Part shown: positions 54,565 through 63,441 of the stretch, piece by piece
Position numbering within the stretch: the first letter of the stretch is position 1
Layout of the letters: the number at the start of each line of letters is the position of its first letter
DNA from: Salinicola halimionae
GTDB lineage: Bacteria; Pseudomonadota; Gammaproteobacteria; Pseudomonadales; Halomonadaceae
Assembly: GCF_003206065.1 (NCBI RefSeq)
Contig: NZ_PZJQ01000002.1
Span: 648,133 to 712,132 of the forward strand
Direction: 5' to 3'
DNA length: 64,000 bases
Program-made: the position numbers and the translations under genes
Notes under the pieces: model-generated
Database searches by the model: none
Seen by the model: the letters and a program-made list of their open reading frames with translations, nothing else
What the model was told of the DNA's origin: nothing

Positions 54565-54699
54565 CTGGCGGTGGAAGTGAAGGTGGCGATGGTTCTGGAA
54601 CCGGCTCCGAGTCTGGGGCTTCTCGCGCATGATGGGCGGCATCGTTTTTTCGCGGCGGCTTGTTTATAGCCCAGCGCACTGACAAGGATCACAAGCGTC

Positions 54700-54870
54700 A
54701 TGAGAGGAGTCACGCTGGGGGTGTCGCTCTCATGTCTGTCGCTGTCGTTACTGCTGCTGGGTTCGTCGACCGCCGTAGGCCGACGACGATGATCTTCGGG
54801 AATCCATCGGTCCGATCGCCGAGTCGCTGAGGCGGCAGCAGGGCATTTCCGGCATCGCCATGTTCCGATC
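54700..54870 (+). pseudogene. Decayed 5' fragment of an ampC-like gene
   Basis: ATG-AGAGGAGTCACGCTGGGGGT at 54700 onward is a damaged copy of the intact ampC-like gene start at 57233: it shares the signal peptide region (CTGCTGCTGGGTTCGTCGAC), GATGAT--TCGGGAATCCATCG and GAGTCGCTGA. It carries an insertion of about 15 bases in the signal region and a deletion after GCCGTA that breaks the frame, and it ends after about 170 bases. The surrounding 54565-55050 has no intact gene. Confidence 0.8.
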
Positions 54871-54935
54871 TCCCTCAGGGCGCTCATCGGTGTGTTGAAA
54901 GCGCTCCGGAAAGATTGACCGCTGACTCCACCCTT

Positions 54936-55017
54936 CAGGTAAAACATCAGACGGGCGCCGGGTAGAGCGGGATGCTGATCGGAAGAGCGTCGCAATTCCT
55001 GGTTGCTGCCATGACGG
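54936..55017 (-). pseudogene. 3' fragment of an MmyB-type regulator
   Basis: The minus strand encodes HPALPGARLMFYLKGG, matching the last residues of MmyB-type XRE regulators (compare IPDLPGACLMVYLGVG in the gene at 48815). A second frame in the same stretch gives ALPISIP, where the intact protein has YLPLRIP, so the fragment is frameshifted. Confidence 0.5.
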
Positions 55018-55050
55018 GGCTCGTTCGTCAGTCTTCTTTAGTCCTTTTCG

Positions 55051-55956
55051 TCAGCCCTCCCAATAAGGTGGTTCGCCGAAACTGCGCTTGAGACTATCGA
55101 CAAGGGCGGTCAACTTGGCCTTCACGGCGCAATCACGGTGATACGCCAGGAAAACTTCCGCCCCTTCCGCCTCAACACCTAAGTCAATTTGCTCTAGCAC
55201 CCCGCTTTTGAGCTCGTTGTACACGAAGAACGTGGGCAGCAGGGTCAAGCCCAACCCTGCTATCGCGGCGTCGCGCATCACTAAACCATTGTTCACGCGC
55301 AGACTTGCGCGCGGGTGAACGACCAGCCAGCCGCCCTCCAGCGCAAATCGCCAATCCGTCTCACGATTGATGTAAAGAATGCCGTTATGGCGATCCAGAT
55401 CATCGAGTGATGTCGGTCGGCCTTCTCTGATCAGATATTCTGGCGAAGCCACCAGAACGCGACGGCTTGTGGCCAGGCGTTTAGCCACCATGCGGCAGTC
55501 AGTTACCGGCCCATGCCGCAGTACGGCATCGAAGCCATCGGCGCCGACTTCGATGAAGCGGTCTTCCAGCACGAGTGAGAGATCGACGTCCGGGTGCTGT
55601 GCGAGAAACGCATACAGCGCCGGCCCAAGATGAAGCACGGCGAAACTCACCGGTGCCGATATACGTAAGGAGCCTGCCATGGAAGCCCTGCGGTCAGTCA
55701 GTTCGGCCATGGCCTCGTTTGCCTCACCGAGGATGCGCCGTGCGCGAGGCAGAAAGCTTTCCCCATCTACCGTCAGCGACATCCGCCGCGTGGTGCGCTG
55801 CAGGAGTCGGGCGCCCAAGGCGCGCTCCAGATCGGCCAGTCGTTCGCTGACCACTGACTTGCTGATGCCGAGTCGTCGTGCCGCGGCGCTCACCGAGCCT
55901 TCCTCGACCGCGGCAATGAAGGCAGCAAGACCTTGCAGTTTCATATCGTTCGGCAT
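55051..55956 (-). CDS. LysR-family regulator
   Basis: A 301-residue regulator: helix-turn-helix at residues 5-65 (LQGLAAFIAAVEEGSVSAAA, RLGISKSVVSERLADLERAL) and substrate-binding domain from about 90. It belongs to the large group with the SLRISAPVSFAVLHLGPALY motif (YhjC/DmlR-like). It is divergent from the alpha/beta hydrolase at 56073, its likely target, and travels with it inside the duplication-flanked insert. Confidence 0.9.
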   Translation of the reverse strand: MPNDMKLQGLAAFIAAVEEGSVSAAARRLGISKSVVSERLADLERALGARLLQRTTRRMSLTVDGESFLPRARRILGEANEAMAELTDRRASMAGSLRISAPVSFAVLHLGPALYAFLAQHPDVDLSLVLEDRFIEVGADGFDAVLRHGPVTDCRMVAKRLATSRRVLVASPEYLIREGRPTSLDDLDRHNGILYINRETDWRFALEGGWLVVHPRASLRVNNGLVMRDAAIAGLGLTLLPTFFVYNELKSGVLEQIDLGVEAEGAEVFLAYHRDCAVKAKLTALVDSLKRSFGEPPYWEG

Positions 55957-56072
55957 GACCGTAAGCCAGTTCCGGCCTCAGGCGGCTACTGGGGACTGTG
56001 CGCCGGTGCAATACTCGTGTCCATACGCTTTTGCACTCAACGCCGGCCGTCCACCCCCAATGGAGATTCGCT

Positions 56073-57002
56073 ATGCGCAGCCCATTCGTAATGGCAGGTC
56101 TGGTCCTCATGGTAATGACTACGATACCGCCAGCCGTCGCCCAGATCGGGTCTTTCCCACCCGCTTTCCAGACGCGGGATATCGTCACCAACGGGGTAAC
56201 TCTGCATGTCAGGGTTGGCGGTACCGGGCCAGCGGTGATTCTGCTGCATGGCTACGGTGAAACTGGCGATATGTGGGCACCACTTGCCTCTGAACTGGTG
56301 CGGGATCACCTCGTGATCGTGCCCGATATACGGGGGTTGGGGCTGTCCGGCAAGCCAGCAACCGGCTACGACAAAAAGACTCAGGGCGAAGATGTGGCGG
56401 GGTTGCTTGACGCATTGAAGGTCGACGGTGTTGATGTGATCGCTCACGACATCGGCAATATGGTGGGTTACGCCTTCGTGGCCGAGCATCGCGACCGGGT
56501 GCGCCGCTTCGTTCTGATGGATGCGCCTCTTCCGGGAATCGGACCTTGGGACGAGATATTGAAGAGCCCCATGCTTTGGCATTTTCGCTTCGGCGGCCCG
56601 GATATGGAGCGACTGGTGGCCGGTCGCGAGCGCATCTATCTCGATCGGTTCTGGAATGAATTTTCGGCAGATCCCCGACGTTTTACCGAAGCGGATCGAC
56701 GACATTACGCCAAGCTCTATGCATTGCCCGGCGCCATGCATGCAGGGTTCGCTCAATTCGCGGCATTTGACCAGGACGCCAAGGATAACCAGGCCTTTCT
56801 TGCGCAGGGTAAGTTGACGATGCCAGTACTCGCGATCGGTGGGGAAAAGTCGTTCGGGTCGACGATGGCGATGGTGATGCGCGTAACGGCTACCAATGTT
56901 ACCGAGAAGATAATTCCCGATGCAGGCCACTGGCTGATGGAAGAGCAGCCCGCGGCCACGGTCGCGACGGTGCGCACCTTTTTGGATGCCGGCTCCTCAT
57001 AG
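56073..57002 (+). CDS. Exported alpha/beta hydrolase, epoxide-hydrolase type
   Basis: A 309-residue hydrolase with an N-terminal signal peptide (MRSPFVMAGLVLMVMTTIPPAVAQ). The oxyanion region VILLHGYGETGDMWAPL and the nucleophile elbow VIAHDIGNMVGYAF are clear: the elbow has Asp, not Ser, which is typical of epoxide hydrolases and haloalkane dehalogenases. The catalytic His is in DAGHWLMEEQP. The start at 56073 has GGAG upstream. The TAG stop at 57000-57002 abuts the paoC remnant exactly. Confidence 0.88.
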   Translation: MRSPFVMAGLVLMVMTTIPPAVAQIGSFPPAFQTRDIVTNGVTLHVRVGGTGPAVILLHGYGETGDMWAPLASELVRDHLVIVPDIRGLGLSGKPATGYDKKTQGEDVAGLLDALKVDGVDVIAHDIGNMVGYAFVAEHRDRVRRFVLMDAPLPGIGPWDEILKSPMLWHFRFGGPDMERLVAGRERIYLDRFWNEFSADPRRFTEADRRHYAKLYALPGAMHAGFAQFAAFDQDAKDNQAFLAQGKLTMPVLAIGGEKSFGSTMAMVMRVTATNVTEKIIPDAGHWLMEEQPAATVATVRTFLDAGSS

Positions 57003-57124
57003 GCGCCCACGTTATCGGAGAGATCGGCATCATCGGCGTCGGTGCGGCAGTCGCCAATGCGGTCTACGACGCCTGCAGCAAGCGCGTTCGCGAGCTTCCG
57101 GTCAGGCTGGACAAGCTGCTGTAG
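57003..57124 (+). pseudogene. Decayed duplicate of the paoC 3' end
   Basis: A gap-free match to 54443-54564 (the last 40 codons and stop of paoC) with 13 mismatches in 122 bases by my hand alignment. The frame is still open and would read VIGEIGIIGVGAAVANAVYD, but there is no start. It begins on the base after the hydrolase stop codon. Confidence 0.9.
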
Positions 57125-57232
57125 CCGATCGACGACGGTTTCGGTTTCCTCGGTTTTTGCGCATGATTGGCGGCAACGTTTTCCGCGCCTGACGATGCCC
57201 GTCGGCGCGCACTGCCGAGGATCGCAAGCATC

Positions 57233-58417
57233 ATGAAAGGAATCACGTTGGGGGTGTCGTTGTTGCTGCTGGGTTCGTCGACTGCCGTATGGGCGCAGAC
57301 CGACAACGATGATTTGCGGGAATCCATCGATCCGATCGTCGAGTCGCTGATGCGCCAGCAGAACATTCCCGGTATGGCAGTGGCAGTGATTCGTCCGCAG
57401 GGTACGCAGGTTCTGAACTATGGAGTCGCTGATCGCGACGGCGGAACACCGGTCGACGACGACACACTGTTCGAGATCGGCTCGCTCAGCAAGACGTTCA
57501 CCGCCACGCTGGCATCGCTCGCCGCCGTCGAGGGCAAGCTCGATCTCGAGGCGCCGGTCAGTCGTTATCTGCCGGCGCTCGAGGGCAGCGCGTTCGACGA
57601 GATCAGCGGGCTCAATCTGGGCACCCACACCACCGGCGGGTTGCCGCTATTCGTGCCCGACGAAGTGACGGATCGCGATTCGTTGATGCAGTGGTATCGG
57701 CAGTGGCAACCCACCGAGTCGATCGGTGAGGTGCGCACCTACTCGAACCTGGGTATCGGACTGCTGGGCGTCGAGGCCGCTGCCAGTCTCGATCAGGCGT
57801 TCGTGCCGGCGATGCAGGCTCGCGTGCTGGAACCGCTGGGATTGCAGCACACCTGGTACGACGTCCCCGATGACCAGACGGCCGATTACGCCATGGGCGA
57901 AAGCAAGGATGACCAGCCCATTCGCGTGGCGCCGGGCGTGCTCGATGACGAGGCCTACGGCATCAAGACCACCGCCGGCGACCTGGCCAGACTCGTCCAG
58001 GCCAATCTCGGTCTGCTTGAGATCAGCGACGACCTGCAGCAGGCGATCGACACCACGCGCCACGGCTATTTCCAGGTCGGCGACATGACCCAGGATCTGA
58101 TCTGGGAGCAGTATCCGCTGCCCGTCTCGCTCGACACGCTGCTGGCGGGCAACGGCTACGACATGATCCTGAAACCCAACGCAGCCAAGGCGATCGAGCC
58201 ATCGCTGTCATCGCAAGTTCAGGCGCCGCGGGACGATATCTGGGTCAACAAGACCGGCTCCACCAACGGTTTCGGCGGCTACCTCGTCCTCGTGCCCGGC
58301 AAGCAGGTCGGACTGGTGATGCTGGCCAACAAAAACTATCCCAACGATGCGCGTGTGAAGGTGGCTTATCGCATTCTGTCGGGGCTGGGTGTGATCGACG
58401 ACGGCGCGACGCGATAA
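57233..58417 (+). CDS. Class C-type beta-lactamase
   Basis: A 394-residue periplasmic serine hydrolase with signal peptide ([21 protein letters not shown]). All three class C motifs are present: SLSK (S-x-x-K) near residue 84, YSN near residue 170 and KTG near residue 335 ([19 protein letters not shown]). AmpC enzymes hydrolyse cephalosporins; activity here is inferred. The start at 57233 opens the signal peptide. A truncated second copy of its 5' end lies at 54700-54870. Confidence 0.9.
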   Translation: MKGITLGVSLLLLGSSTAVWAQTDNDDLRESIDPIVESLMRQQNIPGMAVAVIRPQGTQVLNYGVADRDGGTPVDDDTLFEIGSLSKTFTATLASLAAVEGKLDLEAPVSRYLPALEGSAFDEISGLNLGTHTTGGLPLFVPDEVTDRDSLMQWYRQWQPTESIGEVRTYSNLGIGLLGVEAAASLDQAFVPAMQARVLEPLGLQHTWYDVPDDQTADYAMGESKDDQPIRVAPGVLDDEAYGIKTTAGDLARLVQANLGLLEISDDLQQAIDTTRHGYFQVGDMTQDLIWEQYPLPVSLDTLLAGNGYDMILKPNAAKAIEPSLSSQVQAPRDDIWVNKTGSTNGFGGYLVLVPGKQVGLVMLANKNYPNDARVKVAYRILSGLGVIDDGATR

Positions 58418-58512
58418 CCCAATGAATGACGGGCGCCTGTCCGATGATACGGGCGCTCGGCTTGCCACTCGTCGACTCTCGCGGAGTCGCGACATCGAGA
58501 TCGCGGCGGGGC

Positions 58513-59496
<984 letters not shown>

Positions 59497-59527
59497 AATG
59501 AACCTCCTGACACCTGTATGATAATTT

Positions 59528-59540
59528 GGACCGGTCGTCT
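59528..59540. promoter_or_regulatory. AcuR-type operator before acuI
   Basis: GGACCGGTCGTCT at 59528-59540 matches AGACCGGTCGTCT before acuR at 12 of 13 positions. The core is a GAC/GTC dyad. Confidence 0.6.
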
Positions 59541-59559
59541 GCTAGCGGACAAATCGACA

Positions 59560-60204
59560 TCAACGTGGCAATCGATCGAAGAATTCCTGGCTGAAAAGCG
59601 TAAGCGGCTCCGGCCCTTTTACCAGCCGGGCGCGCTGGACGGCGCCTTCCCAGCCCATCCAGAAATAGGCGGCCAGCGACTCACAGTTGGCATCGATGGC
59701 CAGTTCGCCGCGAGCCTGAGCCAATTTCAGACAGACGGCAACGCGGCGCTGCCAGTCCTGGAGAATGGCTTCCAACTGTTCGCCGAACCCTGCGGGGAGC
59801 AGGGTGACCTCCTGACCCAGATTGCCCACCAGACAGCCGCGACGGTAGTCGTGGCGCGCCATGCCGTCGCGGGCGTCCTGGGTGAACCTGCGCAGCCTCT
59901 CGAGAGGGGAAACTTCGGGGTCTAGCAGCCAGCGATCGAGCTTGCGGGCGAAATAAGCGGCGTAGCGCTCGAGCACGGCGCGACCGAAGGCCTCCTTACT
60001 ATCGAAGTAGTGATAGAAGGAACCCTTGGGCACCCCGACGCGCCTCAACACGCCGTCGATACCGGTCGAGACGAATCCCTGTTCGGTCAGCACTTCGACC
60101 CCGCAGCGGATCAGTGCATCTCGAGTATCCAGGTTGTCTCGCGCTGTCTTGGGGGGACGCCCGCGTCGCTTTGGGATGTTTGTGTGTGCTGTCGAGATTG
60201 GCAT
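59560..60204 (-). CDS. acuR: TetR-family regulator, AcuR-like
   Basis: A 214-residue TetR-type repressor: basic N-terminus (KRRGRPPKTARDNLDTRDAL), helix-turn-helix (FVSTGIDGVLRRVGVPKGSF then YHYFDSKEAF) and a helical C-domain with CLVGNLGQEVTLLPAGF, typical of the AcuR/NemR branch. AcuR represses acuI in response to acrylate in Rhodobacter. It precedes acuI on the same strand, and both upstream regions carry the same dyad. Confidence 0.85.
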   Translation of the reverse strand: MPISTAHTNIPKRRGRPPKTARDNLDTRDALIRCGVEVLTEQGFVSTGIDGVLRRVGVPKGSFYHYFDSKEAFGRAVLERYAAYFARKLDRWLLDPEVSPLERLRRFTQDARDGMARHDYRRGCLVGNLGQEVTLLPAGFGEQLEAILQDWQRRVAVCLKLAQARGELAIDANCESLAAYFWMGWEGAVQRARLVKGPEPLTLFSQEFFDRLPR

Positions 60205-60216
60205 ATGAATTAATTT

Positions 60217-60229
60217 AGACCGGTCGTCT
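60217..60229. promoter_or_regulatory. AcuR-type operator before acuR
   Basis: AGACCGGTCGTCT (60217-60229) is an AGAC-N5-GTCT dyad, 13 bases upstream of the acuR start. Its twin precedes acuI. Confidence 0.6.
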
Positions 60230-60233
60230 CTTT

Positions 60234-60251
60234 ATCTCAATCTCAATCTCA
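60234..60251. repeat. TCAATC hexamer repeat at the kinase stop
   Basis: ATCTCA is repeated three times (60234-60251) across the stop codon of the histidine kinase gene. Confidence 0.75.
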
Positions 60252-61721
60252 ATTTCCTGCGGTAAAGACATTCGCGCAATGGTGGGGTACAACGCCGTTG
60301 ACCTCGCGCCCGCCCGTGACAGCGATCCAGAGGGTAGCGGACGTCGTGGCGGTGGGTAGTCGAATCGTCGCGATCAACCCGCGCTGCTGGCGATTGGCGA
60401 TCGTCAGCTCACCGCCGTGAAAATGAACCACTGAGCGGCTGGCGGCGAGCCCGAGCCCATAGCCACCGGTATGAGGGTTGCGAGAGGGTTCCACTCGGTA
60501 GAAAGGATCGAAGAGCCGAGGCAGGTTTTCCGGCGGGACACCGGGGCCCTCGTCTTGAATCGTAACGATGATCGCGTTCTCGGCGAGCCGGAGCTCGACG
60601 TCGGCCTGTCCGCCATACTTGATGGCGTTATCGATCAAGTTGGTCAGGGCACGTTTCAGGGCGACCGGCTGCCCCTGGTAGATCAGCGGTCGTGTGTAGC
60701 GATAGGTGACCTTGTGGCCCATATCCCGGAAGTCGTCCACGATGCCGTGAAGTAGCTCACCAAGCTCCAGTCGTGTCATCTCTTCTGGCCGGGACTCCAG
60801 TCGAAAGTACGCAAGACAAGCCTCCACCATCGCCTGGAGTTCGTCGATGTCGCGAGTGATCTTTTGACGCTGGTCTGCATCGTCGACGAGCTCGCTGCGC
60901 AACTTCAGGCGTGTCAGCGGCGCTCTCAGATCATGGGAAATGGCGGAAAACATTGCCACGCGACCCTCCAGCAGTCGCTGAATCTGTGTCTGCATGCCGT
61001 TGAAGGCGGCCAGCGCCTCTCGGATCTCCAGCGGTCCCTTGATATCCAGCGGCTGATAGCGGGCGCCAATGCCAAACTGCTCAGCGGCGCGGGCGAAGAC
61101 CCGCACGGGGCGTGCGACTCGCCGGCCGAAAACCCACGAGATGAGCAGCGTCGACAGCAGCACGAAAAAGGCCGTCAACAGCCATCTTGTGCTCGTATCC
61201 AGGCCCCAGAATCGGGCCGGCGTCGAAAACATCAGCCAGGAGCGGTCCTCTAGCCGGATTGCCAGAGCATAGAATCGGCCGATCCTGGCATCAGACTCCG
61301 ATGACCAGACATCATCATCGGGATCGACCGTCAAAATGGCCGTATCGCGAAAACCCAGCAGCCCGGCGATATCGCGATGAAAGCCCGGATCACTGTCATC
61401 GCGATCAGCAGCTTCCATGCTAGCCTCTCGTAAGCCGGGTATCGGCAAATCACCACGATGGGGAAACCACGAAATGCTGATATCGTCGTCGGACAGCTCT
61501 CCTGCCAGGAGTGTGCGTTGATTTGGCGGTAGCTGGTTGAGGGTCTTGGCGATGCCGGCGGCCATGGCGATCTGATCGAGTTCGTTGACCGGCGGGTTAG
61601 ACCAGGTTCCCGAGAATCGTACGAAGACGATATTCATCACCAAGGCGATGAGTATCGCTGCGATGACGTTGGCAACGAACCAGCCATTGATGCTGCCGAA
61701 AAAGCGCCGTTTCGAATTCAT
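60249..61721 (-). CDS. Sensor histidine kinase
   Basis: A 490-residue EnvZ-type kinase: transmembrane helix at about residues 15-37, periplasmic sensor domain to about 175, second helix (LLTAFFVLLSTLLISWVF), HAMP, H-box SHDLRAPLTRLKLRSEL with the phosphorylated His near residue 262, N-box NLIDNAIKYGG, and G-boxes DEGPGVPPENLPRLFDP and GGYGLGLAASRSVV. After the catalytic domain it has an atypical tail of about 30 residues (LWIAVTGGREVNGVVPHHCA) that ends in a hexamer repeat. It overlaps the response regulator by four bases. Confidence 0.93.
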   Translation of the reverse strand: MNSKRRFFGSINGWFVANVIAAILIALVMNIVFVRFSGTWSNPPVNELDQIAMAAGIAKTLNQLPPNQRTLLAGELSDDDISISWFPHRGDLPIPGLREASMEAADRDDSDPGFHRDIAGLLGFRDTAILTVDPDDDVWSSESDARIGRFYALAIRLEDRSWLMFSTPARFWGLDTSTRWLLTAFFVLLSTLLISWVFGRRVARPVRVFARAAEQFGIGARYQPLDIKGPLEIREALAAFNGMQTQIQRLLEGRVAMFSAISHDLRAPLTRLKLRSELVDDADQRQKITRDIDELQAMVEACLAYFRLESRPEEMTRLELGELLHGIVDDFRDMGHKVTYRYTRPLIYQGQPVALKRALTNLIDNAIKYGGQADVELRLAENAIIVTIQDEGPGVPPENLPRLFDPFYRVEPSRNPHTGGYGLGLAASRSVVHFHGGELTIANRQQRGLIATIRLPTATTSATLWIAVTGGREVNGVVPHHCANVFTAGN

Positions 61722-62425
61722 GACCTGCGAACCACCGGCGTGAAGAGATAACCTGCGTTGCGCACCGTTTTGATGATCTCCGGGCGTCGCGCGTTCGCCT
61801 CGATCTTTCGACGTAGCCGACTGATCAGTACGTCGATACTTCTATCGAAAACGTCGTGTGCTGCACCCTTGGTGTAGTCCAGCAATTGATCTCTCGATAA
61901 CAGCTGCCCTGGATGGTTCATCAAGGTCAGCAGCAACTCGAATTCGCCGCCGGAAATCGGGATCAACGTATTGTCGAGCTGTCTCAACTCGCGGCGAGCG
62001 ATATCCAGCTTCCACTGTTTGAAATAAAGGCAAGTCGCCGAGCTATCGGCTGGGCCGTCGCGCTTGGGAACACGCCTCAGTATCGCGCGGACCCTGGCAA
62101 GCAGTTCCCGGGGATCAAACGGCTTGGTGACGTAGTCGTCTGCCCCGACTTCCAGGCCCACGACGCGCTCTGGCGTTTCGGAAACGGCTGTCAACATGAT
62201 GACCGGGATATTGGAATGAGAGCGGATACGGCGGCAGAGCGTAATGCCATCTTCTCCGGGCAGCATGATATCGAGGATGATCAGGTCGAATTGACCGGTG
62301 GAAAGCTTTTTATCCATTTCTCGGCCGGACGTTGCGACTTGAATGGCAATGCCGTGGCGGTCGAAGAAGCGCGCCATGAGTTCGAGAAGTTCAGTGTCGT
62401 CGTCAACGACCAGAATGTGGATCAT
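61718..62425 (-). CDS. OmpR-family response regulator
   Basis: A 235-residue regulator: receiver domain with the phosphoacceptor Asp in LIILDIMLPGEDG near residue 51 and Lys in DDYVTKPFDPRELLARVRAI, then a winged helix (GEFELLLTLMNHPGQLLSRD; DRSIDVLISRLRRKIE). The start at 62425 (MIHILVVDDD) is the family start; an ATG at 62494 adds an unlikely extension. It is divergent from the MipA-like gene, which it probably controls. Confidence 0.93.
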   Translation of the reverse strand: MIHILVVDDDTELLELMARFFDRHGIAIQVATSGREMDKKLSTGQFDLIILDIMLPGEDGITLCRRIRSHSNIPVIMLTAVSETPERVVGLEVGADDYVTKPFDPRELLARVRAILRRVPKRDGPADSSATCLYFKQWKLDIARRELRQLDNTLIPISGGEFELLLTLMNHPGQLLSRDQLLDYTKGAAHDVFDRSIDVLISRLRRKIEANARRPEIIKTVRNAGYLFTPVVRRS

Positions 62426-62464
62426 CGATTTTCTACCCGAATGCCAGAGGTTATTGCCATTGAT

Positions 62465-62476
62465 ATTGCTAGCAAT
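62465..62476. promoter_or_regulatory. Palindrome ATTGCTAGCAAT
   Basis: A perfect 12-base palindrome (62465-62476) in the AT-rich region between the response regulator and the MipA-like gene. It may be an operator of one of the two. Confidence 0.35.
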
Positions 62477-62609
62477 GTATCCATTTGTGATCAATGCTTC
62501 TGTCCGGAAATAATCGAGACATAATCTGGAAAAAAGCCTGTGCCAATGTTCATTTCAACACGATTTTATGTACGCATGTCTACAGGCATTTATTTCAGAG
62601 GGGGCAGTG

Positions 62610-63425
62610 ATGAGCTGTGGCGCGAATTGGAAAGGTAGATTTCTCCTGTTGTCGGTTACCGGTATATCCACGGCTTTTCTGGCCTCCGGCGCAAAGGCTC
62701 AAGAGGCTTCGGCTGAAAACGAAGGTGCCACACAATGGCGCTTGGGTGTCATGGCCTCGCTGGCTGATGTTTCCTATGCGGGGGCTGGCACTGAAGCCAG
62801 CGTCTTCCCGTTGGTCTATTTCGACAGCAAAAGGTTGTTTTTTCACGCCACAGAAGGGGGCGTGCATTTATTGAACCGCGACCGTTTCACGTTTGATATT
62901 GTGCTATCAACGGCCAATCTGGAGCTGGATCCGGATGATCTTGGGCGCAAAGAGCTGGCGGACAAAAATGTTGATCGAGATCGACTGAATGATAGAGACC
63001 GCAGTTATTATGCCGGCGTGGCCGGAGAGTGGAAAAGCCAGCTTGGCGTCGTGAGGGCCGAGGGACGCACTGATATCTCCGGAAATTCCAAGGGTGAGCT
63101 ATATCAGGTTTCATACGCTTATACTTGGACAGTCGGCAGGGCTCGCTTTACACCCAATGTCGATCTGACCTACTTGTCAGAAAACGTGGCCGAATATTAT
63201 TTTGGCCTCGATGAGTCTGAAAGCCTTAGTGATAATTATGCTTATACGCCGAATGGCGCTTTCGTTCCTGGCGTGGGTATAGATATGGCCTACATCCTCA
63301 GCCGCAGATGGATTTTCTACGCACAGGTCAATTACGAGATGTATCCCGATGAGATATCTGATAGCCCCTTGGTCGATGATGATTATGGGGTCTTTATGAA
63401 AAGCGGAATCAGTTATTCGTTCTGA
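62610..63425 (+). CDS. MipA/OmpV-family outer-membrane protein
   Basis: A 271-residue exported protein with signal peptide (LLLSVTGISTAFLASGAKAQ). The mature part is rich in alternating beta strands and aromatic residues and ends SGISYSF, with the terminal Phe of outer-membrane barrels. It fits the MipA/OmpV family, scaffold or porin-like proteins often controlled by an adjacent two-component system. The start at 62610 is chosen because GAGGGGGC lies just upstream. It is divergent from the OmpR-type regulator. Confidence 0.85.
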   Translation: MSCGANWKGRFLLLSVTGISTAFLASGAKAQEASAENEGATQWRLGVMASLADVSYAGAGTEASVFPLVYFDSKRLFFHATEGGVHLLNRDRFTFDIVLSTANLELDPDDLGRKELADKNVDRDRLNDRDRSYYAGVAGEWKSQLGVVRAEGRTDISGNSKGELYQVSYAYTWTVGRARFTPNVDLTYLSENVAEYYFGLDESESLSDNYAYTPNGAFVPGVGIDMAYILSRRWIFYAQVNYEMYPDEISDSPLVDDDYGVFMKSGISYSF

Positions 63426-63441
63426 AGGGGAGGGGCGCTAT

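Noticed and set aside
58480..58500. GACTC-TCGCG-GAGTC hairpin between the convergent ampC-like and acuI genes
   Set aside because: A 5-bp stem without a T-run; too weak to call a terminator.
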